Of a stretch of DNA of 64,000 bases, positions 17,572 through 27,014 are shown in pieces. Made by a program: the position numbers and the translations under genes. The notes beneath the pieces were generated by a model that was given only the letters and a program-made list of their open reading frames with translations, did not search any database and had not been told where the DNA came from. The stretch is taken from contig NZ_WQLV01000001.1 of the NCBI RefSeq assembly GCF_009753675.1, forward strand, positions 62,001 to 126,000. Direction: 5' to 3'. How positions within the stretch are numbered: the stretch's first letter is position 1; each line of letters begins with the position of its first letter. Source of the DNA: Parasedimentitalea huanghaiensis. Its GTDB lineage: Bacteria > Pseudomonadota > Alphaproteobacteria > Rhodobacterales > Rhodobacteraceae.

Positions 17572-19047
17572 ATGAGCCGTCTGATCCCCATCCGCTTTGC
17601 TGAGTACGACCCCAAAGAGTTGAAAGACATCGCAGGACGCCTGGTGGTGCTTGTAACACCTGAAGGGACAATGGATCAGGCTGCGCGCAGCGCCAACCGG
17701 CTGAGCAAAGGAGCATTGGCCCGGCTGATTGCCAGCGATGGCTTTAGCAAGGCAAAAACCGGGCAAGTGATTTCTCTGGCTTGGCCTGCTGGGATGCAGG
17801 TCGAAGCTTTGGATGTGCTTGTCATGCCGCGCAGGGTAACACCGGTTGAGGCGCGTAAGGCAGGGGCCGCATTAGCAAAAGCAAGTGCTGGAAAATCCAC
17901 AACAGTTATGGCCGGATCGATGCCCAAAGCAGCGGATCTGGCGCTCGGTATGGCTCTGCGCACTTACACCTTTGAGGCGCATAAGACTCCGAGTGAGAGT
18001 AAAATTGATGGTCAAGTGGTGATCGCACATAAAGCGCATGAGGAGATGGCCGCCAAATTTGCGCCTATGCTGGCTGTTGCCGAAGGTGTTCATATGACGC
18101 GAGATCTGGTCAATGAACCGGCGAATGTGTTGACCACTTCAGAGTTTGCCAACCGTTTGGTAGAGATGGAGTCTATTGGCCTAAAGGTCGAAGTGCTGGA
18201 CGAGGCACAGCTGGCTGAACTTGGCATGCGTACCCTGCTTTGCGTTGGACAGGGGTCCGACAGCCCTTCCAAAGTCGTTGTAATGCAGTGGAACGGCGGA
18301 CCAGAAGGAGAAGCCCCTGTCGCGCTCGTTGGCAAAGGTGTGGTGTTCGACACCGGGGGAATTTCCCTTAAGCCAGCTGGTGGTATGGAAGATATGACGA
18401 TGGACATGGGAGGGGCTGGTGTGGTGGCCGGCACCATGCGAACCTTGGCGATGCGCGGCGCCAAAGCCAATGTTGTTGGTCTGGTTGGCTTGGTCGAGAA
18501 TATGCCTTCGGGGAATGCGACCCGTCCCGGTGATGTGGTTAAGTCGATGAAGGGTGACACCGTTGAAGTGATCAATACCGATGCCGAGGGGCGCTTGGTT
18601 CTGTGTGATGTAATGTGGTATGCGCAGGAGCGTTTCAAACCGGAGGCCATGATTGATCTGGCCACCTTGACTGGCGCGATTATTGTTGGCCTAGGCCATG
18701 AAAATGCAGGCGTATTTTCGAACAATGATGCGTTGTGCAACGCCTTTCTCAAAGCGGCGTCAGCCGAAGACGAGGGGGCCTGGAGAATGCCACTGGGTAA
18801 AGGCTACGACGACCTGTTGAAATCTCGTATTGCTGACATGAAAAACATCGGTGGCCGCGCTGCTGGCTCGGTTACTGCGGCACAATTCCTGCAGCGGTTT
18901 GTTAAAGATGACACCCCTTGGATCCACCTCGATATTGCAGGTGTTGCCTCGGTTAAATCTGAAACACCTTATGCGCCCAAAGGGGCCACCGGTTGGGGTG
19001 TGGCGGCGTTGAGCCGTTTGATTCAGGACGGTTTCGAGACTGAGTGA
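17572..19047 (+). CDS. pepA: Leucyl aminopeptidase (M17)
   Basis: A cytosolic zinc/manganese aminopeptidase that trims N-terminal residues from peptides. The 491-residue protein carries the M17 signature NTDAEGRL (about residues 336-343), the preceding metal ligands in GKGVVFDTGGISLKPAG, and LATLTGAIIVGLG. GGAGCCCACC precedes the ATG. PepA of E. coli also binds DNA (XerA), but nothing here tests that. holC follows after seven bases, and the lpt operon diverges upstream, an arrangement conserved in alphaproteobacteria. Confidence 0.96.
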   Translation: MSRLIPIRFAEYDPKELKDIAGRLVVLVTPEGTMDQAARSANRLSKGALARLIASDGFSKAKTGQVISLAWPAGMQVEALDVLVMPRRVTPVEARKAGAALAKASAGKSTTVMAGSMPKAADLALGMALRTYTFEAHKTPSESKIDGQVVIAHKAHEEMAAKFAPMLAVAEGVHMTRDLVNEPANVLTTSEFANRLVEMESIGLKVEVLDEAQLAELGMRTLLCVGQGSDSPSKVVVMQWNGGPEGEAPVALVGKGVVFDTGGISLKPAGGMEDMTMDMGGAGVVAGTMRTLAMRGAKANVVGLVGLVENMPSGNATRPGDVVKSMKGDTVEVINTDAEGRLVLCDVMWYAQERFKPEAMIDLATLTGAIIVGLGHENAGVFSNNDALCNAFLKAASAEDEGAWRMPLGKGYDDLLKSRIADMKNIGGRAAGSVTAAQFLQRFVKDDTPWIHLDIAGVASVKSETPYAPKGATGWGVAALSRLIQDGFETE

Positions 19048-19054
19048 AGCGGAA

Positions 19055-19513
19055 ATGGGCGCTGTTTACTTCTATCACCTGACGCGTGGCCCGTTGGAAC
19101 AAACCATCCCCGTGTTGCTGGAAAAAGCACGCGGGGCAGGGTGGCGCATTGCGGTGCGGGGACGCGACCCTGACCGCATGGGCTGGCTGGACGACCGGTT
19201 GTGGCAAGGTAGCCCCGACAGCTTTTTGCCTCATGGGGTAGAAGGCGGTGCCTACGACGCGTTGCAACCGGTGCTTTTGACCACTGGGCCTATGGCGGCC
19301 AACAAACCCGATTGTATCATGGCCATCGATGGTGCTGCAGTTGAAGCCGAAGAGGTTGAAGCGATGCAGCGTATTTGTGTGTTGTTTGACGGGACCGATT
19401 CCGAGTCGGTTCAGCGGGCGCGCGCTCAGTGGAAAGAGCTGACAGATGCAGGGTGTTCGGCGCAATATTGGTCGGAAGAGAGCGGCCGCTGGGAAAAGAA
19501 AGCGGAGAAGTAG
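19055..19513 (+). CDS. holC: DNA polymerase III chi subunit
   Basis: HolC links the clamp loader to single-strand-binding protein. The 152-residue protein begins AVYFYHLTRGPLEQTIPVLL and includes LDDRLWQGSPDSFLPHG, the conserved HolC segment that contacts the SSB tail. GPMAANKPDCIMAIDGA is also characteristic. It starts seven bases after the pepA stop, so it is probably co-transcribed. The C-terminal third (VQRARAQWKELTDAG) is a helix of normal family length. Confidence 0.92.
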   Translation: MGAVYFYHLTRGPLEQTIPVLLEKARGAGWRIAVRGRDPDRMGWLDDRLWQGSPDSFLPHGVEGGAYDALQPVLLTTGPMAANKPDCIMAIDGAAVEAEEVEAMQRICVLFDGTDSESVQRARAQWKELTDAGCSAQYWSEESGRWEKKAEK

Positions 19514-19534
19514 TCAAAGGATTCTGCCCACAGT

Positions 19535-20116
19535 TTAACGGGTTAGCAGCAGAGCCCCATTGCGGATTTCAATACTGGACCAACGCTGTAGATAGGCCAT
19601 GCCGAGTAGTGATTGGTCCAGTTCTCCCTGATTAACCCAAACGCGAACATTCGAATCCGTAATGTTCCCGAGCGAAATACTGTCTAGCCAAACTGAGGCC
19701 GTGCGTACTTCCCCATTGGCAGTATTTGCGCGGCCCAAGTAGTTTAGGGTGTCAGGGTCAATCCCCGCCCGACGCGCGTCCCGCTCATTTAGTACCACGT
19801 CGGTAGCGCCTGTATCGATTAGAAAAGTAATCGGTACGGTGTTGATGTCTAATGTCAGATAATAGTGCCCATCGGCTGAGCGGGGAACTTCGATCTGGCC
19901 AGTACTGTTTATCACTGACTGTTGCGGTCTGACGGTGTTACGAATGTCGCCCCACAATCCGTAGCCTGCAATCACTCCTAAAAAGATGAACGCCCAGATT
20001 GCCAATTGCTGAACAGTTTTCCCGAGGCTTTGGCGGTTTTGCACAAACACCCAGGATCCAACAGCTGCCAGCAGCAGCACAAGGTAGATTATCCGGCCGT
20101 AGTCGACATCAGCCAT
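19535..20116 (-). CDS. Membrane-anchored retropepsin-like aspartic protease (TIGR02281 type)
   Basis: A 193-residue protein with two N-terminal transmembrane helices (about residues 7-24 and 37-53), then a retroviral-type aspartyl protease domain. The catalytic triad is visible as FLIDTGATDVVL (about residues 118-129), and the flap-like region and GMAYLQRWSSIEIRNG follow. Family members are clan AA proteases with a single catalytic motif and so should act as dimers, here on the periplasmic side. Substrate unknown. It converges with holC and lies 39 bases downstream of marC on the same strand. Confidence 0.85.
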   Translation of the reverse strand: MADVDYGRIIYLVLLLAAVGSWVFVQNRQSLGKTVQQLAIWAFIFLGVIAGYGLWGDIRNTVRPQQSVINSTGQIEVPRSADGHYYLTLDINTVPITFLIDTGATDVVLNERDARRAGIDPDTLNYLGRANTANGEVRTASVWLDSISLGNITDSNVRVWVNQGELDQSLLGMAYLQRWSSIEIRNGALLLTR

Positions 20117-20155
20117 CGAGTGTTCTCCTGATCTTGTGACCCGGCGGTTGAAATT

Positions 20156-20776
20156 CTAGCTCGCAAAACCAAAGTCTCGCAACCCGTCCAAAATAAACTG
20201 TACTGACAAAGCGGCCAACAACATGCCGAGAAGTCGGCTAATCACATTGATCCCGGTTTTGCCCAGCAGTTTTTCAAACAGGCCGGAGCTGAGGAACATC
20301 AACGCTACAACAGCCAGCACCGCCAGCATCACAGCGATGACCATAGTAAAGCCCTCGATATCCGGTCTTTGACCGGCAAGCAGGATGACGGTGGCAATAG
20401 AACCGGGGCCCGCGATCAAAGGCATTGCCATTGGGAACACCGAAGGATCATCGATATCATCTTCATTGCCCTGATCTTCGCGTCGTTTGGTGCGACGTTC
20501 AAACAACATATCCAGCGCGGTCAGGAACAAGAGCGCGCCACCAGCCACCCGGAACGCAGCCATGGAGATCCCAACAAAACCAAGAACAGCTTCGCCAAAT
20601 GCAGCAAATAAAGCCAGAAGTCCCGCCGCGGTGAAACAGGCGCGCAGCCCAACTGAACGGCGTCTGGCAGGGCTCATGCCTTGGGTCAGGGCTAGGAATA
20701 CCGGTGTCAGACCGATCGGGTCAACGATCACAAAAAGCGTAACAAACGAGGTGATCAGAAACCCGGTGTCGATCAT
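20156..20776 (-). CDS. MarC family integral membrane protein
   Basis: A 206-residue protein with about six hydrophobic helices and the family start FVTLFVIVDPIGLTPVFLAL. A charged cytoplasmic loop (ERRTKRREDQGNEDDIDD) follows the third helix, and GPGSIATVILLAG is the conserved middle motif. MarC proteins were once linked to multiple antibiotic resistance, but that link was withdrawn and the function is unclear. Its start overlaps the stop of the ABC-F gene by four bases, so both are in one unit. Confidence 0.88.
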   Translation of the reverse strand: MIDTGFLITSFVTLFVIVDPIGLTPVFLALTQGMSPARRRSVGLRACFTAAGLLALFAAFGEAVLGFVGISMAAFRVAGGALLFLTALDMLFERRTKRREDQGNEDDIDDPSVFPMAMPLIAGPGSIATVILLAGQRPDIEGFTMVIAVMLAVLAVVALMFLSSGLFEKLLGKTGINVISRLLGMLLAALSVQFILDGLRDFGFAS

Positions 20777-22626
20777 TGAGATTCAGCTTTCTCCAGTTTT
20801 TCCAATGCTTTCATCCACATAGATTCGGCGCGGCCCAATGCAACCATAACTTCTGCATGTTTGCCTTGCCAGACCTTAGCCTGATCCTTGTTTTCAGGTT
20901 CATACATTTCCGGATCACCTAGTTTGATGTCCAGTTTTTCCTTCATCTGCGTCAGCTTCTCCACCCGCTGTTCATTCTTGCGGGCGTCCGAGCGTAGCGC
21001 CAAAATCGCATCACGAGTTGGGCGTTTGGGTTTGGGCTTTGCTGCAGCGGGTTTGGGCGCGGGCTTATCGCGTGCCAATAGCAGGTCTCGGTAAGAGGCA
21101 AGATCACCCTCATAGGGATTTACAGTACCTTTGGAAACCAGCCACAACCTGTCTGCAACCAGGCTGAGCAGGTGCATATCGTGGCTCACCAAAATGACCG
21201 CACCGCTATAGGCGGTCAGCGCTTCAACCAGCGCTTCACGGCTTTCGATATCTAGGTGGTTGGTCGGCTCATCGAGGATCAGCATATGCGGGGCATCAAT
21301 TGTTGCCAGCAGCAGCGACAGACGTGCCTTTTGCCCACCGGACAAGCGGCCGACCTCGGTATCAGCCTGATCAGCACCAAGACCAAATCCAGCCAGGCGT
21401 GCACGCAGTTTGGATTGACCCTCGCCGGGGCGCTCTCGTTGCAGGTGCATCAATGGGGTTTCGTCGATGAAGAGTTCATCCACCTGGTGCTGGGCAAAGA
21501 AACCAATGCGCAGCTTATTCGACTGGGTCATTTTGCCCGACATCACCTGCAGGCGTGCCGATAGCATTTTCGCAAGGGTGGACTTACCTTGGCCGTTCTT
21601 GCCCAGCAGAGCGATACGATCGTCCTGATCAATGCGCAAATCCAGCTTACTTAGGATCGCCTTGCCATCATACCCAACCGACGCACCCTCGGTTGCGATG
21701 ATTGGCGGCGACATCTCTTCAGGCTCGGGGAAGGTGAAAACTGTACGCGCGGCATCTTCGGGTGCGCGGATGGTTTCCATTTTCTCCAGCATCTTGACGC
21801 GGGATTGGGCCTGCTTAGCCTTGCTGGCTTTGGCCTTGAACCGGTCAACGAAGCCCTGCAAATGCGCGCGTCGCAGTTCCTGTTTCTTGGCAGCAGCGGC
21901 CTGCACGGCGCGGTTGGCGGCGCGCTGTCGGGCAAACTGGTCGTAGTTGCCCGAGTAGAACGTAAGCCCACGATCTTCCAGATGCAGGATGCCATTGACC
22001 GAGCGATTTAGAAGCTCGCGGTCGTGGCTGATGATGATCACGGTGTGCGGATATTTCACCAAGTAGGCCTCGAGCCACAGTGCGCCTTCGAGGTCCAGGT
22101 AGTTGGTCGGTTCGTCGAGCAGTAGCAAATCAGGCTGGGAGAACAGCACCGCCGCAAGTGCCACTCGCATCCGCCAGCCGCCGGAGAAATCTGAACAGGG
22201 GCGCTGCTGCGCTTCCATGTCGAATCCCAGGCCCTTAAGAATCGAGGCCGCACGGGCCTCGGCAGACCAAGCATTGATGTCGGCCAGGCGAGTCTGGATA
22301 TCTGCAATGCGTCCCGGGTCAGTCGCTGTTTCCGACTCGGCCATCAGATCTGCCCGCTCTGTATCTGCCGCAAGAACTGTATTGATGAGCGATACATTCG
22401 AAGAGGGAGCCTCTTGCGAGATACCGCCAATGCGCGCTTTGTTGGGCAATGAAATATCGCCTGATTCTAAGGCCAACTCGCCGTAGATAAGGCGGAACAA
22501 GGTTGTTTTCCCAGTTCCGTTTCTGCCAACCAGACCAACCTTGTGGCCATTGGGAATTGTGGCGCTGGCGCCTTCGAACAGGGGCCGACCTTCGACCGCG
22601 TAATTTATATCTTGGATGCGTAACAT
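20773..22626 (-). CDS. ABC-F family ATPase (Uup/YheS-like)
   Basis: A 617-residue soluble protein with two ATP-binding cassettes and no membrane segments, the layout of ABC-F translation factors that act at the ribosomal E site. Walker A motifs are GRNGTGKTT (about residue 35) and GKNGQGKST (about 340); signatures are FSGGWRMRV and LSGGQKARL; Walker B motifs are DLLLLDEPTNYLDL and HMLILDEPTNHLDI. The linker between domains (RFKAKASKAKQAQSRVKML) is the arm that contacts tRNA. The C-terminal region (after about residue 525) is a coiled coil. It is probably a housekeeping factor rather than an antibiotic-resistance protein. Confidence 0.92.
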   Translation of the reverse strand: MLRIQDINYAVEGRPLFEGASATIPNGHKVGLVGRNGTGKTTLFRLIYGELALESGDISLPNKARIGGISQEAPSSNVSLINTVLAADTERADLMAESETATDPGRIADIQTRLADINAWSAEARAASILKGLGFDMEAQQRPCSDFSGGWRMRVALAAVLFSQPDLLLLDEPTNYLDLEGALWLEAYLVKYPHTVIIISHDRELLNRSVNGILHLEDRGLTFYSGNYDQFARQRAANRAVQAAAAKKQELRRAHLQGFVDRFKAKASKAKQAQSRVKMLEKMETIRAPEDAARTVFTFPEPEEMSPPIIATEGASVGYDGKAILSKLDLRIDQDDRIALLGKNGQGKSTLAKMLSARLQVMSGKMTQSNKLRIGFFAQHQVDELFIDETPLMHLQRERPGEGQSKLRARLAGFGLGADQADTEVGRLSGGQKARLSLLLATIDAPHMLILDEPTNHLDIESREALVEALTAYSGAVILVSHDMHLLSLVADRLWLVSKGTVNPYEGDLASYRDLLLARDKPAPKPAAAKPKPKRPTRDAILALRSDARKNEQRVEKLTQMKEKLDIKLGDPEMYEPENKDQAKVWQGKHAEVMVALGRAESMWMKALEKLEKAESQ

Positions 22627-22666
22627 GCGCCGGACGTAGCAGACCCGGAACGCTAGCGCCAGCGGC

Positions 22667-23751
22667 TTAAATATCCATCAGTTTGCAGCTTGTCCGGCTC
22701 CATTTGGGCATTTGGTTCAACGGCAATAGACCATCCTGCTGAACGTAGCCTTCAGGCAACCCGTCTTCGTCGATGTCAACTTCGGCCCATCCACCATGAG
22801 AGCTGGTTACATGTACGGTGCGTGCGATACAGACATGTCCCACCTCCGCGCCGGCGGGAAAGTCGTAGACGGGCAGGCGGTCACGGTTGACCCAATAGTG
22901 CGCCCTGGCAACTGAGGTCAAATGTTGCGCGTCATAGAGCCGTTCGCTCCCATCGCCATTGAAGGCCCCAATAGAGCGGGTCTGGTCTGGATTGACGATG
23001 TTGGTGTCGATGTGGATTTTTTGCCCGTGACCACCGGTAACGGCGCTCAGGTCGATGTTGGTTTTGTTTTGGAACATATGCCAGCGATTGGAGTTCATAT
23101 AGGCATGGGTGCCGAGCCAGGCGGGGGCCTCGGGGACCCAAAAACGGCTGGCCAACCCAGCGGATTGGATCAAATCGCAGCGGGCACCTGCCGCGTAAAT
23201 ACCTATGTCTAAGCGCCCAGCGAACACCTGCGCTACGGCCTGAAAGTACTCCATCACACCCTGATCTGAATTTAGGGCCGCATCGGAGTCCACGCCAAAG
23301 TAGATGGCGCTGCCACTCGGTTGCCGATTACTTGCGCCCTGTGTAAGCAAAACTCTGCATCCTGAGTACCGCGTGCTCCGGTGAAACGGTTTTTGCTACG
23401 GCCTTCAAATTGATAGACAATTGCCAGTGCCAATCCGTGCTCGTGAAGCATGTCACGTTCGCGGCGCGTCACGTTTTTACAGTTGAGGTTGGCGTTATTT
23501 TGGTCCGAATAGTACCGGATCACCGTGTTGACACCTGCAAAGGCCAAAGTTTCATAGAAATCATGATTGGGGCGCGTGCATCCATCGCGGGCGTCCAGTT
23601 CTATCCTCGCTTGGCTACGATCCAAATAGGCCGCGTTCCCCATATCAATGATATGCGCGTTGGTAGAGGGGCCTGAGCTGACTGCAATACGGGGCAGGGC
23701 AGTCAGGGCTGCACATTGAGCAAGAAAGCGACGGCGTGTCAGGGTTTGCAT
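22667..23751 (-). pseudogene. Tat-exported DUF1906 (Rv2525c-like glycoside-hydrolase-like) protein, frameshifted
   Basis: Two reading frames together encode one protein. The first (from the ATG at 23751) opens with a twin-arginine signal ([16 protein letters not shown]) and continues through AAYLDRSQARIELD and VNTVIRYYSDQNNANLN to RAQVIG near 23324. The second resumes at QPSGSAIYFGVDSDAAL, the next conserved piece of the same fold, and runs to 22667 (HIDTNIVNPDQ, then an SH3-like tail ending CKLMDI). A one-base loss near 23324 would explain the break. The fold resembles the TIM barrel of Rv2525c-like proteins. The first frame ends at 23272. Either a real recent mutation or a sequencing error; if real, the C-terminal half is not made. 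Confidence 0.75.
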
Positions 23752-23929
23752 CAGGATCTCATTGCACTGTTCAAACAAGGTGCCGGAAACTTCCTGCAAT
23801 CTTACTGTATCTCAGGCGTTGAAGGAACCACTGTCCCCTTTTCAAAGCCAACTTGCCGTGTTACCGGGGCGCAAATCAGATAACTGGCGGCGGGGCGTTT
23901 TGCCCGGCCCTACACATAGGAGATGCCCA

Positions 23930-24352
23930 ATGGCTCTGGAACGCACTTTTTCGATCGTTAAACCCGATGCAACACGCCGCAACCTGACTGGCAAAATTGT
24001 TGCCAAGTTTGAAGACGCTGGTCTGCGCGTTGTTGCGCAAAAGCGTATTCACCTGACCAAAGCTCAGGCTGGTGAGTTCTACAAAGTGCACGCTGAGCGT
24101 CCTTTCTACGACGAACTGTGTGAATTCATGGCGTCTGCTCCAATCGTTGCTCAGGTTCTGGAAGGCGAAGGCGCCATTGCAAAGAACCGTGAAGTCATGG
24201 GCGCAACCAACCCTGCTGATGCAGCACCAGGCACCATCCGTGCTGATTTTGCTGAATCTGTTGGCGAGAACTCGGTTCACGGTTCCGACGCACCAGAAAC
24301 TGCAGCGATCGAAATCGCTTACTTCTTCTCCGGTCTTGAACTGGTTGGCTAA
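23930..24352 (+). CDS. ndk: Nucleoside diphosphate kinase
   Basis: Ndk moves the gamma phosphate from ATP to nucleoside diphosphates. The 140-residue protein has the catalytic histidine in the signature [12 protein letters not shown] (about residue 117) and the start [15 protein letters not shown]. The ATG at 23930 follows AGGAGA; the longer open frame upstream is not conserved. It is a single-gene unit, with a terminator directly after it. Confidence 0.97.
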   Translation: MALERTFSIVKPDATRRNLTGKIVAKFEDAGLRVVAQKRIHLTKAQAGEFYKVHAERPFYDELCEFMASAPIVAQVLEGEGAIAKNREVMGATNPADAAPGTIRADFAESVGENSVHGSDAPETAAIEIAYFFSGLELVG

Positions 24353-24377
24353 ACCTTAGCGGTTTAGAATATTTGTG

Positions 24378-24408
24378 GGGCCGTCTGCACGTTCAGGCGG
24401 CCCTTTTT
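24378..24408 (+). terminator. Rho-independent terminator after ndk
   Basis: GGGCCG (24378-24383) pairs with CGGCCC (24398-24403) and is followed by five T. It lies 25 bases after the ndk stop, before the convergent TfoX-like gene. Confidence 0.85.
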
Positions 24409-24417
24409 CGTTTTAAA

Positions 24418-24750
24418 TCAGCGGTCTTTTTCTACCACGCCAATCTGGTTCAATATCGTTTCCAATTCTGACAAGCCCTTGTCAAAGGCACTGTCCTTAA
24501 TGGCGTCAAAGCGAACGCGCAGGGCCTTTTTCTCTTCCCCTTTGCAGTCGTTCCAGGGCCGTCCTTGCAGGCCCATCACCAGAACATAGTAGCCGATGAA
24601 ATGTGGTTTGCTGCCCGTTTTTAACAGCCTGGAATAGGTTTCGTCAGCTCCCAGCTCACGGAGCTCTTCAGCTGAGTGTATATTGGCACGGGCGCAGGCT
24701 TCTTCGTATGCGGGTCCGAGATTTCGGATTGAGGATATTGGCGTGTTCAT
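24418..24750 (-). CDS. TfoX/Sxy C-terminal domain protein
   Basis: A 110-residue stand-alone TfoX C-terminal domain: SSIRNLGPAYEEACARANIHSAEELRELG (here given in outline; residues 5-33) is the helix-hairpin-helix-like core of the family, followed by LLKTGSKPHFIGYYVLVMGLQGRPWNDC. In gammaproteobacteria the full TfoX (Sxy) activates competence genes, but it has an extra N-terminal domain missing here. The role of the short form is not known. It converges with ndk. Confidence 0.75.
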   Translation of the reverse strand: MNTPISSIRNLGPAYEEACARANIHSAEELRELGADETYSRLLKTGSKPHFIGYYVLVMGLQGRPWNDCKGEEKKALRVRFDAIKDSAFDKGLSELETILNQIGVVEKDR

Positions 24751-24857
24751 GTTTCGTTTTTAAACATGACCATTCCGCGTGTCACCCAGAAATACGCCCT
24801 GATGCTTGTTCAGAATCTTGGGTTCAGATAAACCAAAAAAGGAACTGGAGGCAGGGC

Positions 24858-25670
24858 ATGAAACTTTTACAGCGGCTATTCTATAAGAAACGCAAATTCT
24901 ATGGCGATGACTTTGATTGGGAAAACTATACAGACGATAGTTATCACCGGAGAATTACGAGCGATATTGAATCCAAATACAGTGCCATAGTTGATCAGGG
25001 ACAATTGCACTTTGATCCGGTAACCGGAACCGTTCAATCGCATGGAGATGACATCCACCCCAATCACTTGTTGATTTTGGAAATAATTGGTCAGTTGCAG
25101 TTGAAATCAGTGCATGAGGTTGGTTGCGGTGGCGGCGACCATGTTGCCAATGCTGTGACATTGTACCCTGAGACGAAAGTCACAGGAGGGGATCGGGGGG
25201 CAACTCAACTGGATTTGGCGTTGCAACGTCATCCAGAGCTAAAAGGGAAAATTGGCCTTCAGGACATTACGATGCCTTTTTCGCACCAGTGGCCGAACCC
25301 TGAGCTGGTCTACACGCAGGCCGTCATCATGCACATTCATACTGCAGTGAGCCATTTGGTGGCGTTGTCAAACCTAATTCGGATGGCGCAGAATCATGTC
25401 CTGCTGATGGAGAACATTCAATGTCACAATTTTGTAAGTGATATCAAAAGTCTGCATGAAGGTGGGCACTTGGAATGGAAAACCTTGAATATCTATCAGG
25501 TTACAGGGTCGACCGGAGCCAACGCAATTTTGTTGTCCAATCAGGAATTGGACTATCCGGTCCTTCTGTCAGACAGTGAAATTCGTAGCGGAGCAAAGCC
25601 ATCATCCCGAAGACTGAAGCGGGCAAATGAAGACAGCGCACGTGGAATATTTGGGTTTGATCAGTACTGA
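24858..25670 (+). CDS. SAM-dependent methyltransferase, substrate unknown
   Basis: A 270-residue protein with a class I methyltransferase loop, VHEVGCGGGDHVANAV (about residues 84-99), then an acidic position in VTGGDRGATQLDLAL and a motif-IV-like segment ELVYTQAVIMHIHTA. The N-terminus is very basic (KLLQRLFYKKRKFYG) and the C-terminus is also basic. GGAGG lies seven bases before the ATG, which sets the start; the upstream open frame overlaps the TfoX gene. It stands alone before the P450 gene, with an 88-base gap. The substrate could be a sugar, lipid or small molecule; nothing in the context decides this. Confidence 0.75.
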   Translation: MKLLQRLFYKKRKFYGDDFDWENYTDDSYHRRITSDIESKYSAIVDQGQLHFDPVTGTVQSHGDDIHPNHLLILEIIGQLQLKSVHEVGCGGGDHVANAVTLYPETKVTGGDRGATQLDLALQRHPELKGKIGLQDITMPFSHQWPNPELVYTQAVIMHIHTAVSHLVALSNLIRMAQNHVLLMENIQCHNFVSDIKSLHEGGHLEWKTLNIYQVTGSTGANAILLSNQELDYPVLLSDSEIRSGAKPSSRRLKRANEDSARGIFGFDQY

Positions 25671-25758
25671 CGAGACTAAGCTGGTGTCATTGATGAGAAT
25701 TGACAGGGCGTTTTGCGTCCTTCACTCTCTGCTCCTGATGAAGGGGAGAGTGACGTAG

Positions 25759-26991
25759 ATGCCAGCTAACAACGCGCAGCAAGTGTATGTGAATATTGAA
25801 GGATTTGATCTGGCCAAGCCGCCTGAAGGATTTGTGTCAGACCCTTTCCCATTTTATGATGCATTGCTGTCAGCCGCGAGGGTCGTGACGCAGCCCGATG
25901 GTTCAGTCCTTTTGTGCCATCACGGCGATCTGGACCGCGTCTACCGTGACACCACCCTATTTTCGTCAGATAAAAAGGCAGCATTTGGACCAAAATTCGG
26001 GGTTGGCTCCCCTCTGTTTGAACATCACACAACGTCATTGGTTTTTTCTGACCCACCGCTGCACACACGGGTGCGTAGAATTATGACTTCAGCGCTGACC
26101 CCCCGGGCTATTGCGCGGATGGAGCCGGGGCTGGTCAATACCGTTGATCACTTGCTGGATGAAATGGCGCAGAATGAGCAGGTCGACCTTATTGAGGATT
26201 TTGCAGCGTCAATCCCAATCCAGATCATTGGCAACCTGTTGGATGTGCCAATGGAGGAGCGTGGGCCGTTGCGGGATTGGTCCTTGGCAATTTTGGGCGC
26301 GTTAGAGCCATCGCTAAGCCTACAGCAACTGGCTGTTGGGCAGTCTGCAGTCAACGAGTTTAAGGACTATCTGTCTAACCTGATTGCGCGAAGAAGGGCG
26401 CAACCGGGGGATATCGAAAGCGACGTGTTGACCCGGCTAATCAACGGAGATGGGGCAGAGGGGCAGCTGAGCGAGATTGAACTTATTCAGAATTGTATCT
26501 TCATTCTAAATGCTGGCCATGAAACCACCACCAATCTGATTGGTAGCGGGTTGGCGCTGCTGCACGACCACCCGGACCAAAAGGAAAGACTGCTGGAGCA
26601 GCCCGACCTCATCAAACCGGCAATTGAAGAAATGTTGCGGTTTAGGTCGCCCAACCAGTTAGGCAATCGCGAAACCACAGCTGAAGTTGAAATTGGCGGG
26701 CTTACGATTGCAAAAGGTACCAATCTTCACTTGGTCATTGGCGCCGCTAACCGCGACCCAAAGGTTTTTACAGCGCCAGAGGTGTTCGATATTTCGCGAA
26801 GCCCCAACCGTCATTTGGCTTTTGCAGGAGGGCCACATGTTTGTGTTGGCCTGACACTGGCACGGATGGAAGGAAAAATTGCCATTGGTCGGTTGTTGGA
26901 GCGGTTTCCCGACTACAAGATTCTGCCCGGTCGGGTTTCTGGTGGTCGGATGCGGTTCCGTGGATATGCCCGGCTACCAGCAGCACTATAG
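25759..26991 (+). CDS. Cytochrome P450
   Basis: A soluble bacterial P450 of 410 residues. Diagnostic parts are the I-helix oxygen-binding motif AGHETTTN (residues 252-259), the K-helix E-x-x-R (E291 to R294, in EEMLRFRSP), and the haem-ligand loop FAGGPHVCVGLTLAR with the cysteine thiolate at C362. These fit the CYP class that hydroxylates small lipophilic compounds with electrons from a ferredoxin. No ferredoxin or reductase gene is adjacent. The ATG at 25759 follows GGGGAGAG. Neighbours give no biosynthetic cluster. Confidence 0.95.
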   Translation: MPANNAQQVYVNIEGFDLAKPPEGFVSDPFPFYDALLSAARVVTQPDGSVLLCHHGDLDRVYRDTTLFSSDKKAAFGPKFGVGSPLFEHHTTSLVFSDPPLHTRVRRIMTSALTPRAIARMEPGLVNTVDHLLDEMAQNEQVDLIEDFAASIPIQIIGNLLDVPMEERGPLRDWSLAILGALEPSLSLQQLAVGQSAVNEFKDYLSNLIARRRAQPGDIESDVLTRLINGDGAEGQLSEIELIQNCIFILNAGHETTTNLIGSGLALLHDHPDQKERLLEQPDLIKPAIEEMLRFRSPNQLGNRETTAEVEIGGLTIAKGTNLHLVIGAANRDPKVFTAPEVFDISRSPNRHLAFAGGPHVCVGLTLARMEGKIAIGRLLERFPDYKILPGRVSGGRMRFRGYARLPAAL

Positions 26992-27014
26992 GGGCAGTTT
27001 AGGAGGTCGGGTTC

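Noticed and set aside
18090-18752. A 220-codon frame antisense to pepA
   Set aside because: The sense protein has all M17 motifs; the antisense frame is Ser/Thr/Pro-rich and family-less.
24858-26991. Methyltransferase plus P450 as a small biosynthetic cluster
   Set aside because: No core synthase, ferredoxin or transporter is nearby, and the two genes have separate start signals.
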